This document shows positions 22,801 through 31,519 of a DNA stretch of 64,000 nucleotides, piece after piece (positions within the stretch are counted from its first letter, which is position 1; every line of letters begins with the position of its first letter). The notes under the pieces are model-generated. The model was not told the origin of the DNA, did not search any database, and saw only the letters and a list, made by a program, of their open reading frames with translations. The DNA lies in contig JARGXX010000092.1 of assembly GCA_030374765.1 (NCBI GenBank), forward strand, positions 1,116,001 through 1,180,000, in the 5' to 3' direction. This DNA comes from Agarophyton chilense (Eukaryota; Rhodophyta; Florideophyceae; Gracilariales; Gracilariaceae). Both the position numbers and the translations under genes were made by a program.

Positions 22801-24815
22801 ACCGTGTAAAACTCCACCGTCATACGACGAAGTTGAAGCTGTTTCCAGCTCGTGCTCCATTGGATTTTGTGGCCATCGATATACTCGGTCCCTTCCTTAC
22901 TACTAAGCGGAATTACAAGTTCTTACTCGTAATTACGGATCGCTTCTCAAAGCTGGTCAGGACCGTACCGTTAGGGAAGATCTCTGCTATGAGCGTGGCA
23001 CAAGCCTTCGCCCTACACTTGGTTTTCGTCTAGGGTCCACCGGCCAACCTCCTCTCCGGTAACGGGAGACAGTTTGCCTCTCGTTTCTTCGAGGATGTGT
23101 GTCGCATCTTGGACATTAGGAATCTGTTCACGAACATTTACCACCCCCAAACTAGTGGGCAGGCCGAACGGTTCAACCGGACATTACTTGCGACACGCCG
23201 TTCATACGTTGCAGATCACCCCAAAGATTGGGACTTGTTCAATGATGCGCTCACCTTTGCGTACAATACGCAGGTGCACAGGACAACTGGATTAACGACC
23301 TTCGAGCTGGTACTGTCCCGTACTCCACCGTTCGTAGCGCTGGAACCACAGCCCACGCTGGATACCTTTCCGTCACCAACTGCTTACCGCGAAGCGTGAA
23401 AAACTTGGCTCACGAAGCTCGTTCCCGCCGCACGGCGTTCAATGGGCCAAGCCCAGGCCGCTTACAAGCGTGCCTTTGATACCAAAGCCCCTCGCTCGCC
23501 GCCACGTCTCGCCCCCGACGGTTATGTATTCATCCGCAAGAAGTATTGGAACCCAGAGAAGGAGAAACGCCACAAGCTGTCACCCGTTGCCGACGGCCCC
23601 TTTCGGGTTATTTCGGTGGCTTCCAACACTGTCGTTGTTGACCTCGCTGGTAACCACGAACGCATCTCCCGCGATCGCGTGGTATCGGCTCCTCCGCCGT
23701 TAACATCCCAACCTACTGGTGTGACTGCTCCCGTTGAAACGGATTCATCGACCCCCTCACCCCGGTTCCATCCGCGTCCCTACGCGTTACCACACCCATC
23801 TCGGAATTTGTCTTACCTTCCACTACCCGCGGCGCCCAACCCGCAAGGAATCGTGTCGCGCATTCGTCGCTCCTCCCAAGTCCACCCGACGGACACCAAC
23901 CCCGTTGCATCGTCTAAGGAGGGGGAGGCGCTCGACAGCCGTTGTAATCCGGTCGATGCCTTCGCTGGAAACGCCGCACCGTCGCGTGTTATTCTTCGCC
24001 CATCAGGGGTGCCTGATACCGACGTCCTGCACGACTCTACGAAGTCGCTATTCAAGCCTCAGACAGCAGCTGGGGATAACGCCACCAACACTCGCCGAGG
24101 TGTCACCACACGTGCAACACGGAATGCGAATGAGCTCGACGCACTGCAGCCTGATACAGTACGAGTGGACGACGCACCGCCAAGTACTTCGCACGGGGAG
24201 GCGGATACATCCACGGCGCCGACGCCGGACAGCCAGCCATTGGAACGCTCACGTTACTACACGGAACCTCGCCGTGGGACAGAGATGTGCGACAATGCGC
24301 CACCGCCCCAGCGAATCTCACCGCCGAAGCGAGCTTCACCACGCCGATTAGCGGAACGACCACCCGGGTTACCCGCTGGTGTGGGCCCTCCAACCGGAGT
24401 GGGAAGCGCCGAAACAAGTCCGGCACTTGGAGAAAATGAACCGCCGAAGTCGGGTCGACATTCTACTCAGCTGAGGACTGCCTTGCGCGCTACATGGTCC
24501 GAACGGAGCGAAGCCGCCAAACGCGTGATCACTTCGGTACCCCCTGGCTCAAGACGGGTACCACCCGGAAATAGCGACACCGTCATACGGGATGGCCGGG
24601 AAGTGTACCGACAAGAGTTCGTGGTCGGACGCATTCTGGAGCACTCCTACCACCCAAAGGAGTATCTCCAATACTTGGTCCGTTGGTACGGGTACGGCCC
24701 CGAATGGGATTCAGAAGAACCGATAGAGCACCTCCCTCGGTCAAAGGTGGTACAGTATCATCGTCGTACTGTCACGGCTTTGCCGGATACCATAGACCGA
24801 GCCCAAGTGGGATAA
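19801..24815 (+). pseudogene. Pol of element A: protease, RT, RNase H, integrase, chromodomain
   Basis: Pol is in the -1 frame relative to gag. The protease active site, DTGA in element B, reads NIGA here (about 20083), so the catalytic Asp is gone. In-frame stops lie at 20140, 20212 and 20272. RT motifs are VIEPAQSPWASPLV, YPIPRIDEQIDSL, MPFGLTNAPATFH and VYLDDIIVFS, with frame changes near 21400 and 21950. Integrase has its CTDC zinc pair and DFVAIDILGPF, but a TAG at about 23031 and SGNG where the catalytic DNG should be. A TGA at 23398 replaces a Trp. The C-terminus is intact, with chromodomain residues FVVGRILEHSY, YLVRWYGYGPEWDSEEP at about 24621-24730. It is an inactive Pol with a well-preserved chromodomain. 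Confidence 0.92.
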
Positions 24816-25027
24816 GAAGACACCCGATGGGGATAAAGGAACAGAAGATCTGGATAAGGACCCTTGGAAGAAGGAGAAGATGCACAGAAGACCTGGAGAA
24901 GAACACTCAGAAGAAGTGGAAGAGAAGAAAGAAAACAAATAGGTCAAAGACGGAAGCAGTTTACTATTTTCGAAGTTGCTGTACACACTACCGCACAGCG
25001 GGATATACTAACCAAAATCACAAGGGA
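24816..25027 (+). other. Purine-rich junction between pol and the antisense gene, element A
   Basis: Bases 24816-24955 are almost entirely A and G on the plus strand and code for only charged residues if translated. The tract separates the two convergent genes. It could act as an internal polypurine tract or contribute to transcript ends; neither is shown. Confidence 0.45.
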
Positions 25028-26691
25028 TTAGTTATAAGAACCCGGATTACCGTGCGGGCCAGCCGAATCGCTAGCGGAGCTACTCCCGCCGGCCAGGTGT
25101 GCCACGAGGGCGTCTCTCATTGTACCGATGTCGCCGCTCGCCGCTTGCGCGTTCAGTCCGACACCCTGAAGGAACTGGGAGATCATGGCCACCTCTGGGC
25201 GCATGAGAACCTCGATAACTTCCGGTTCGTTCGGCAACGCCGCCGCCACTAGATCGACCACCTCACCTGCGTGAGTCACTCCGTGCGCCGGCTTCGCCGT
25301 AGTATCGGCCCCATCGGGGTCTCCCACGTCCTCCATGACCTCGTCGCCACGGTATTCGCCCTCCTCCTCCGGGAGATCATCACCGCCATAGGCGTAGTAG
25401 AAGTCATCCGAGTTGACAAACCCCACGGAGTGCCCGTATGGTATGCCTCGAGGAGCCATCCGGAGTGCCGACACCTCCACTCGGAGTTTTCTTGCTGCTC
25501 CCACGGGTTAAAGCAGATGAAATCTCCCGCCAACGGCGTGCGACGCCCCGGAGACCGATAAGCCCCACCGCCTTCTTGACCACGGCCGCTCTGCCGGACA
25601 GGCACGACAGCCCAGTCGACACGCCCAATTATGTCGATGAGCTTCTGAGCTTCATCAGCGTTATTGACACCTCCAAGAGGGAGTTGAAGGTCCAGCTGCC
25701 GGATGTAACCACGCAAACGAGGAGGAAGATACCACAGTCGATACTGGTCGTAGGCTTCCCACGAGATGTATGCCGCGGCGAGGACTGTCCATTCGGTTAG
25801 TACCACGGACCATAAGCCGGAGTGCGGATCCACGATGAGGTACGAGCCCTGATAGGAGACGACTGGAGGCAACTCCACGTAACATCCCTCGCACACCTCG
25901 ACGGAGGACCACCACCCAGGCAGGGAAACGTATGACCCGAACTGATAGATGGGACTTATTCGGTTTATCTCCGTGTCCTGATATGGGACAAGGAACACAA
26001 AGCGGGATCTGCCCCGACGCTCCTCGCGGATGAAGTTCTGTAACCACTGATATCGGGACTCACGACGAAGGTGACGGAACTCGGCACGAATGATCGGACG
26101 GACCCAGCAGATCGCTTCTTGACACGCTCGCGGTTGAACGCGCCATGCGTAAGTTTCCAACGCCGCAAGGCGGTCACAATAGCCGATCTCAGCCTGAGTC
26201 CGGTACATCCGTAGGTCGAAGCCGAATTTGCCGGGGATGGGGTATTTAAAGTTTGCCCGGTTGATCCGTGAGTAGCCGATGCGGACGAAGGTACAATGCG
26301 CCTCTTCCGCCGACTCGCGCCTTCGCCGCAGAATCGCGCGAACGGGAACCGCCACACGGCGTCGCCAGTCCCACGAAGTGGTGATCAAAGCCGGCAGCTT
26401 GCCCGGGAGACGCGCATTGCCATCAGCATACGCGGCCACGAGTTCTTCGTCGAAGACTGCTGTCGGATGGAACCACGGAGCTCTCCCAAGAATCGCCGCA
26501 TGTTGACGCGGGTTTAACCCGACGTGTTCGTCGTAACTGGGCCAGGTGTCCTCCGCAGGAGTGATGTGGCTTGAAGTTTCAACGGGACCCCGGGATTTGC
26601 TCGGCGCGGTTGAGGAGGCCCTCCCCTGTGGAACGGGAGCCGAATGGAAACCGGAGAAGAAACCTCGGCTGGGATTCTTACCACCGTTCAT
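25028..26691 (-). pseudogene. Antisense accessory gene of element A (homolog of the gene at 29451-31451)
   Basis: ATG at 26691 opens a 471-residue minus-strand frame. It aligns along most of its length with the element B protein: RAPWFHPTAVFDEEL, SWDWRRRVAV, FGFDLRMYRTQAEIGY, PIIRAEFRHLRRE, RRGRSRFVFLVPY, LPGWWSSVEVCEGCYVELPP, DPHSGLWSVVLTEW. Near 25505 the match moves to another frame (GFVNSDDFYYAYGGDDLP beside GFIYTDDY in B) and continues to 25028, so one frameshift separates the C-terminus. It lies between pol and the 3' LTR and faces pol. I see no catalytic motif, signal peptide or membrane segment. The function is unknown and I do not recognise the family. Confidence 0.8.
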
Positions 26692-26916
26692 CGGGAGTGC
26701 TGGTCGCCGAGGTATCGGGATATGGTCGCTGGAAGTTGGCGTACGATGCGGAAGAGCGCTCGAAGTTCGAGGAGTGGTTACCGCGTTGTTGCGTTTGTCG
26801 TTCGGTTATGCAGCTCTGTCTTCGACAGTCGAGTGGTCGCTGGACGCGTTACGCGGCTCACTCTTATGCCCGTTGGACTGTTGCCTCCCCGCCATATCGA
26901 CGGCGTGTTCGTCACC

Positions 26917-26930
26917 TAAGGAAAGGGATA
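26917..26930 (+). other. Polypurine tract of element A
   Basis: The bases just before the 3' LTR read AAGGAAAGGGATA, a purine run in the expected place for plus-strand priming. Confidence 0.7.
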
Positions 26931-27818
26931 TGACGGACAATGCCCTCCAAGGAGGTTTCTTCGCAGGAATTAGAAGTTTCATTCGCTTGAGTAATAGCTT
27001 GGGCTATGACAAGCTATACCGCTATTGCGTGCTGACGGCCGGTTAGGATCGGAAGTGCACATTGGTGGAACACGTGGACTGCACGGATGCCGACGCTCGA
27101 GTGCGAGGCGTGCCACACGTGGCCCGGATTGTGCCAAATGGTTAGTATTATTTAGTAGTTTATAGTATTGATTTAGCTACGCTATCGCTATTTAGTGTCT
27201 ATTTTTCGGGCGCCTGCCCACTATCAGGGGCCGCGCGCCACACTACTTAAGAGGTGGAGCACTGCTCCCAAGTAGACACCCTCTTGGGGGATCCGAAGGA
27301 AGGGAGTCTTGGCTCTGAACTGCTCGCCTTCAGCGCGTCTTCACCGCATACTGCGTGAGCGCCCGTCTCACGTTAATTCATCCACCCCTCTGTCGACCAG
27401 AGTGCTACCACCACTGTGGGTTCATATTTCATCGCCGACACTTGTCGTAGTCTCGCCCCTGTATAGGGTTTCGCCCCCGTTTCCTCTTGTTCTCCTTTTT
27501 GGCTCTTGTCAGTGGCGGCCTCACTCACCCCTCTCGCCCCCCTCATACGAGTGTATCATCGCTCCTTTTTCGACAATGGCCGTGATACCACTCCGCCTAG
27601 GATTGGTCACACCCCGGACTGTGCCGTGCTCACCTAAACACTCTAGGTATATCCCGTCGGATTGGCCTCGGTCTTACACCCGACTCCGTCGTGCCTTTCC
27701 AGAGTGGCTCTGTTTCTGTGCTCCACTGGGACGCGTGTCCTCCGCCTGAGGCGTGTCTCTCAAAAGAGGAAGATCCTGAACATGTTCGTGGTTTCTCCGC
27801 TCCAATCGTTGTCCTACA
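26931..27818 (+). repeat. 3' LTR of element A
   Basis: It is 888 bp, begins TGACGGACAATGCC, ends CCTACA, and matches 16691-17578 with dozens of substitutions. With the inverted copy starting at 27899 it forms an inverted repeat with an 80-bp spacer (27819-27898). Confidence 0.92.
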
Positions 27819-27898
27819 GCGTGTCGTACAATCAGCTCTGGGGTATGCTACTGTCTTGTCTCGGAAGCGTGGTGACTCTTAACCGTAGGGAGCGTGGT

Positions 27899-28452
27899 TG
27901 TAAGACAACGCTTGGAGCGGAGACACCACGAAGATGTTAGGGATCTTCTTCTCTTGAGAGACACGCCTCAGGCGGAGGAGGCGCGTCCCAGCGGAGCACA
28001 GAAACAGAGCCACTCTGGAAAGGCACGACGGAGTCGGGTGTAAGACCGAGGCCAATCCGGCGGGATATACATAGAGTGTTTAGGTGAGCACCCCACAGTC
28101 TGGAATGTGACGAGTTTTAGGGGGAGCGGTACCATGGCGATTGTCGGAAAAGGAGCGAAGACACACTCGTATGAGGTGGACGAGCGAGGTGAGTGAGGCG
28201 GCCACTCACGAGAGCCCAGAAAAAAAGAACAACAGGAAACTGGGGCGAAACCATATACAGGGGCGAGACTACGACAAGTGTTGGCGATTAATATGAACCC
28301 ACAGTGGTGGTAGCACTCTGGTCGACAGAGGGGTGGATGAACTAACGTGCAACGGGCGCTCACGCAGTATGCGGTGACGACGCGCCGAAGGCGAAAAGTT
28401 CAGAGCCAAGACTCTTTCCTTGGTATCTCCCAAAAGGGTGTTTTCTGGGGAG
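27899..28452 (-). repeat. Inverted A-type solo LTR, left part (split by element B)
   Basis: On the minus strand this is the last 554 bases of an A LTR, ending CTTACA at 27899. The rest of the same LTR is at 39236-39569 (334 bp); 554 + 334 = 888, the full LTR length. No primer site lies to the left and no purine tract to the right, so it looks like a solo LTR. Confidence 0.92.
28448..28452 (+). repeat. Target-site duplication of element B, left copy
   Basis: GGGAG here is repeated at 39231-39235, directly outside both LTRs of element B. The uninterrupted A LTR has only one copy at this point. Confidence 0.92.
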
Positions 28453-29369
28453 TGTGGAGCAAAACCCGGCGACGGGAAGTGCTCTCAAGATGTTCGAAGC
28501 CTTGCTCCCTGGGGGAGGCAGACTCAGAGACAGAGCCCTCCGTTCCACCCGTAGTGTGGGGTGTAACTCCCACGGGGGATTCCGGCAGTACCGACGGAGG
28601 TGAGAGGTAGAAACAGTTGGGTCGGGAATGGGTATGGGTATCCGAAAGAATGGGGGAAAATCCGGCGAAGAGGAAAAACGGGGCGAGGGTCGGGCACTAA
28701 CAGGCACCGGACCCGAGAACCAGAAAAGGGGCGAAACAACAAAAGAAACCCAATACAGGGGCGAAAACCTGTCCTCGAAAGGAAACACAAAAAGCACGCA
28801 ACAAGTAAGCAGAACCCCCACGGGGTATCGTGCACGCAGGTCGTCTGAGCGGTCCCAAGGGGGTGGTTGCACGGAACCCAAACGTGGGCACTCTCCAAGT
28901 GGAGTCGTGTCCCTACGCAGGCGTTGCTAACCAGAGCCCGTTCCGGGTTGTAAACCCGAAACGATGGCGACGAAGAACCTCTAAAGGTATCGAAGACCAA
29001 CCTTGGTTCCCATTTACTCTGAGCTTCGGACTGTCAGATCTCGTCTCCCTAAGTAGGGCCCACTAACTAAACTCTACAGTAGTGCACACCTGCTCAGGGC
29101 CATACACGTGGAGATCCCAATGTCAGGGCCCAAAAATCCAACGTTCTAACAAATATCCGAAAAATCGATGCCAAAACTAAGCCACGTGTATCACGGGGCC
29201 AATCCAACCATGGGCCATCCGAATTTTCACTTCATAGGCGAATTCTAACCAGAAAACAGTGCCACCTCAGCAAACCTTAGAGGAGATCATAGTCATAACC
29301 CTCGGAGGGTTCAATCCTCATTCTATGAGTTGCATCTTCAAGTATCCCCTAACTGGGCGTTGCTCTACA
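28453..29369 (-). repeat. 3' LTR of element B
   Basis: It is 917 bp, TG...CA, nearly identical to 38314-39230. A 158-codon frame and its opposite-strand partners inside it recur in the other LTR only because the sequence is duplicated; they are not treated as genes. Confidence 0.95.
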
Positions 29370-29383
29370 TCTCCCCGTCCTTC
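29370..29383 (-). other. Polypurine tract of element B
   Basis: The minus strand reads GAAGGACGGGGAGA directly before the LTR start at 29369. Confidence 0.75.
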
Positions 29384-29429
29384 AGACGAGGAAGAACATT
29401 CCGAGCCGCGGGTATCTCGCTTTCCGGTC

Positions 29430-29440
29430 GCTTTATATAC
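29430..29440 (+). promoter_or_regulatory. Possible TATA box for the antisense gene of element B
   Basis: CTTTATATACT lies between the LTR edge and the first ATG (29451). If it places the start of transcription about 25-30 bases downstream, the first usable codon would be ATG 29580 (MNPYVTN) instead of 29451. No equivalent box is evident in element A. Confidence 0.35.
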
Positions 29441-29450
29441 TGCTCTTCCA

Positions 29451-31451
29451 ATGGGGTCCTTCGCCACTTCTGAGGATCGCCACAAAACCGGCACATCGGT
29501 ACAACTTTCTCCTACTCCTCCGACTTTCGGCGATAAGCAACTTCTCGCAACAGCAGTCTCAACCAACCCTCTCAAGGGAATGAACCCATACGTCACCAAC
29601 CCACTCTCGGGGCCGTCGGCCTCCGCGCCGGCGGACAACGAAACTCCCCAGCAGGGTGGATATTTCTCCGATTTGGATGCGGCTCCGTCAGGTACCGAAC
29701 CTTCCGCCTCGGCGAGCAACCGACATCCTCAGGAGGATTTGGAAATTAACGCGGTGTCGTGGAATTCCGCTCATGCGATGCCCTTGGTAGCAAACTCCAG
29801 AGGTTGGATCTCAAACGAATCCTTTCGAAGGTGGAGTCCCCTTATTGATCCGGTGATATATTCCCGCGCTCCGTGGTTCCATCAGACAGCGGTTCGCGAC
29901 GATGAGCTCATCGACTCCTACATGGAGGACGGCTTATTGCCGGGTGGCCTACCTGTCGAGGTTGTACGTTCTCGCGATTGGAGGGCGCGGGTAGCCATAG
30001 AGCCTCAGTATCTATACCGCGGTCGCGGGGAGTCCCTGGACAAGGCGCGCGCAGCGATGGCGGCTCTGGCCTACCAGCGATTGGAGAGGTTACGCTTTGA
30101 CCATCTGGTTCCCCCGGAGTACGGGTTCGATGTCGCCTATTACTGCACGTACGGTGAGGTCTCCTACGGGGATAACCTGGCACCCTTTCCAGAAGCCGAG
30201 TTCCGCGGACCGGGTTTTCCTCTCCGAGAAGATATGCTCCAATGGAGTCGTCCCATCCTTCGGGCTGAATTCAGGTACCTTCAACGGCAGTTTACCCAGT
30301 ATGGGTTCGATCGACGCATGCGCTTCGAGCGCCGCTCGCGCTCCCGTTTCGGGTTCCTTGTCCCATATCCTCACGTGGAACTGGAGCGTATCCGTGACAC
30401 GGCGAAGGTTGGGCGATTCGTGCCCCTTCCAGCCTGGTGGAGTAAGGTCGAGGTCCCCCGAGGGTGCTTTGCTGAACTGCCCCCGTGCATCTACTATATC
30501 GGGTCTCGTTTGATGCACGACCCGAACTCGGGATACTGGGCCCTCGTTGCAGCCGAGTGGGCAGCCCACGTAGCGGCGCACCTCCTCTGGGATGCTCATG
30601 ACCATTTCCGTGTCTGGTATATTCTTTCGATGCTACGGACCTTCATGCGTCAGATCGACCTTGTCCCAGCGTTGGGTTCGGTCAGCAACGTGCAGGACCT
30701 GTATCCAATCTTGGACGTGATCGACAACACCCAATGGGATCGAGTTCCAGTGGAAAATCAGCCCGCAGGGGAAGGATCCGCGCGAGACAAGTCTCCTGGC
30801 CGGTACGATCCGGGCTCCGCTAACTGGGTCTATTACAATCCCTTCGAAGGGGTTCGCATCAGCGCGGCGCAAGCACGGGCGCTGATTGACTCGCCTCGAC
30901 CGATGCCGGTGAGACACCCGACGGGGTTCATTTATACCGACGATTACGAGCACGAGCCTCCAGTGGACCTGGACGATCCAGCGTTGGATAACGACATGCC
31001 AGTTCCTAGTGAAGTACTCCCTGGGGAGCCATCTGCACCCTTCCAACCAGTGGGAACGACCTCAGCTGCGGCGGCGAATACATCCGGTGGCGGTCCATCT
31101 GCTCCTCCCGGGTGGGGTGTGAACACCCTTGCGCAGGCGCCGGTTGCCACTCCGCAAGCGGATAGTGTTCGACAAGGCCTCGTGAACGCGGGCATTCCGA
31201 TTCCCCCGGGTATGACGGATGTGAGGTTGCTCTCGTGCAACACGCCGTGCGACGGAGGCGGTTTGCGCGACCGTTGGTCTTCAGAGCCTTTTGATTGGCT
31301 CGGTGAGGCGGTCGGCGCGACGGTTGGTCGTCAGAGCCTTTTGATTGGCTTGGTGCCATTCGACGTGTGCCACATAAATGCGCGGGCGCCGGTTGCCACT
31401 CCGCAAGCGGATGTGAGGTGGCGCTTTCGACACGCGCTAGCACTCTCCTGA
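29451..31451 (+). CDS. Antisense accessory protein of element B, unknown function
   Basis: A 666-residue plus-strand frame opens 82 bp inside the 3' LTR and runs towards the end of pol (31520). The frame is also open back into the LTR, so ATG 29451 is a choice; ATG 29580 is the alternative. The first ~130 residues are Ser/Pro/Ala-rich and low in order. Residues ~140-440 form a Trp/Tyr/Arg-rich domain shared with element A (RAPWFHQTAV, SRDWRARVAI, PILRAEFRYLQRQ, RSRSRFGFLVPY, LPAWWSKVEV..GC, ELPP, DPNSGYWALVAAEW). The C-terminal ~180 residues are acidic/Pro-rich and end in duplicated DNA. No membrane segment, zinc site or nuclease motif is visible. Plant Tat-lineage gypsy elements (Grande, Retand, Ogre type) are known to carry antisense ORFs, but I see no basis for homology. 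The protein could bind RNA, DNA or a host factor; this is untested. Confidence 0.8.
   Translation: MGSFATSEDRHKTGTSVQLSPTPPTFGDKQLLATAVSTNPLKGMNPYVTNPLSGPSASAPADNETPQQGGYFSDLDAAPSGTEPSASASNRHPQEDLEINAVSWNSAHAMPLVANSRGWISNESFRRWSPLIDPVIYSRAPWFHQTAVRDDELIDSYMEDGLLPGGLPVEVVRSRDWRARVAIEPQYLYRGRGESLDKARAAMAALAYQRLERLRFDHLVPPEYGFDVAYYCTYGEVSYGDNLAPFPEAEFRGPGFPLREDMLQWSRPILRAEFRYLQRQFTQYGFDRRMRFERRSRSRFGFLVPYPHVELERIRDTAKVGRFVPLPAWWSKVEVPRGCFAELPPCIYYIGSRLMHDPNSGYWALVAAEWAAHVAAHLLWDAHDHFRVWYILSMLRTFMRQIDLVPALGSVSNVQDLYPILDVIDNTQWDRVPVENQPAGEGSARDKSPGRYDPGSANWVYYNPFEGVRISAAQARALIDSPRPMPVRHPTGFIYTDDYEHEPPVDLDDPALDNDMPVPSEVLPGEPSAPFQPVGTTSAAAANTSGGGPSAPPGWGVNTLAQAPVATPQADSVRQGLVNAGIPIPPGMTDVRLLSCNTPCDGGGLRDRWSSEPFDWLGEAVGATVGRQSLLIGLVPFDVCHINARAPVATPQADVRWRFRHALALS
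31136..31412 (+). repeat. Short direct duplications at the end of the antisense gene
   Basis: A 28-bp segment (GGCGCCGGTTGCCACTCCGC and the next 8 bases) occurs at 31136-31163 and again at 31385-31412. Between them a ~33-bp segment, CAGAGCCTTTTGATTGGCT and its upstream bases, occurs at about 31269-31301 and 31319-31351. The rearranged stretch sits where element A has its pol C-terminus and chromodomain. Confidence 0.8.
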
Positions 31452-31519
31452 GCTGTCCCCGACGGGTCTCACTCATTTCTTTCCCATTCCTGATGGTTCC
31501 AGTGTCTCCATAGGAGTTC

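Larger units (their letters stand above)
16691..27818 (+). mobile_element. Element A: Ty3/gypsy chromodomain retrotransposon with an antisense accessory gene
   Basis: The element is bounded by two 888-bp direct LTRs (16691-17578 and 26931-27818). Inside are a primer site (17582), gag (17744-19804), a -1 shift to pol (19801-24815) ending in a chromodomain, an accessory gene on the opposite strand (26691-25028), and a purine tract before the 3' LTR. The flanking 5-mers (ACTAC left, GCGTG right) do not match, so either the duplication has decayed or the ends come from different copies. LTR divergence and many broken codons make it older than element B. Confidence 0.93.

Noticed and set aside
16686-27823. 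Target-site duplication for element A
   Set aside because: ACTAC and GCGTG do not match; shifting the edges by a few bases did not help.
28524-29000. A 158-codon frame in the B LTR, repeated at 38385-38861
   Set aside because: It recurs only because both LTRs are nearly identical; no domain, and several overlapping frames exist in the same stretch.
29259-29450. Extension of the antisense gene of B into the LTR
   Set aside because: The frame is open there, but part is LTR sequence, and element A has no counterpart; a start at 29451 or 29580 is more likely.
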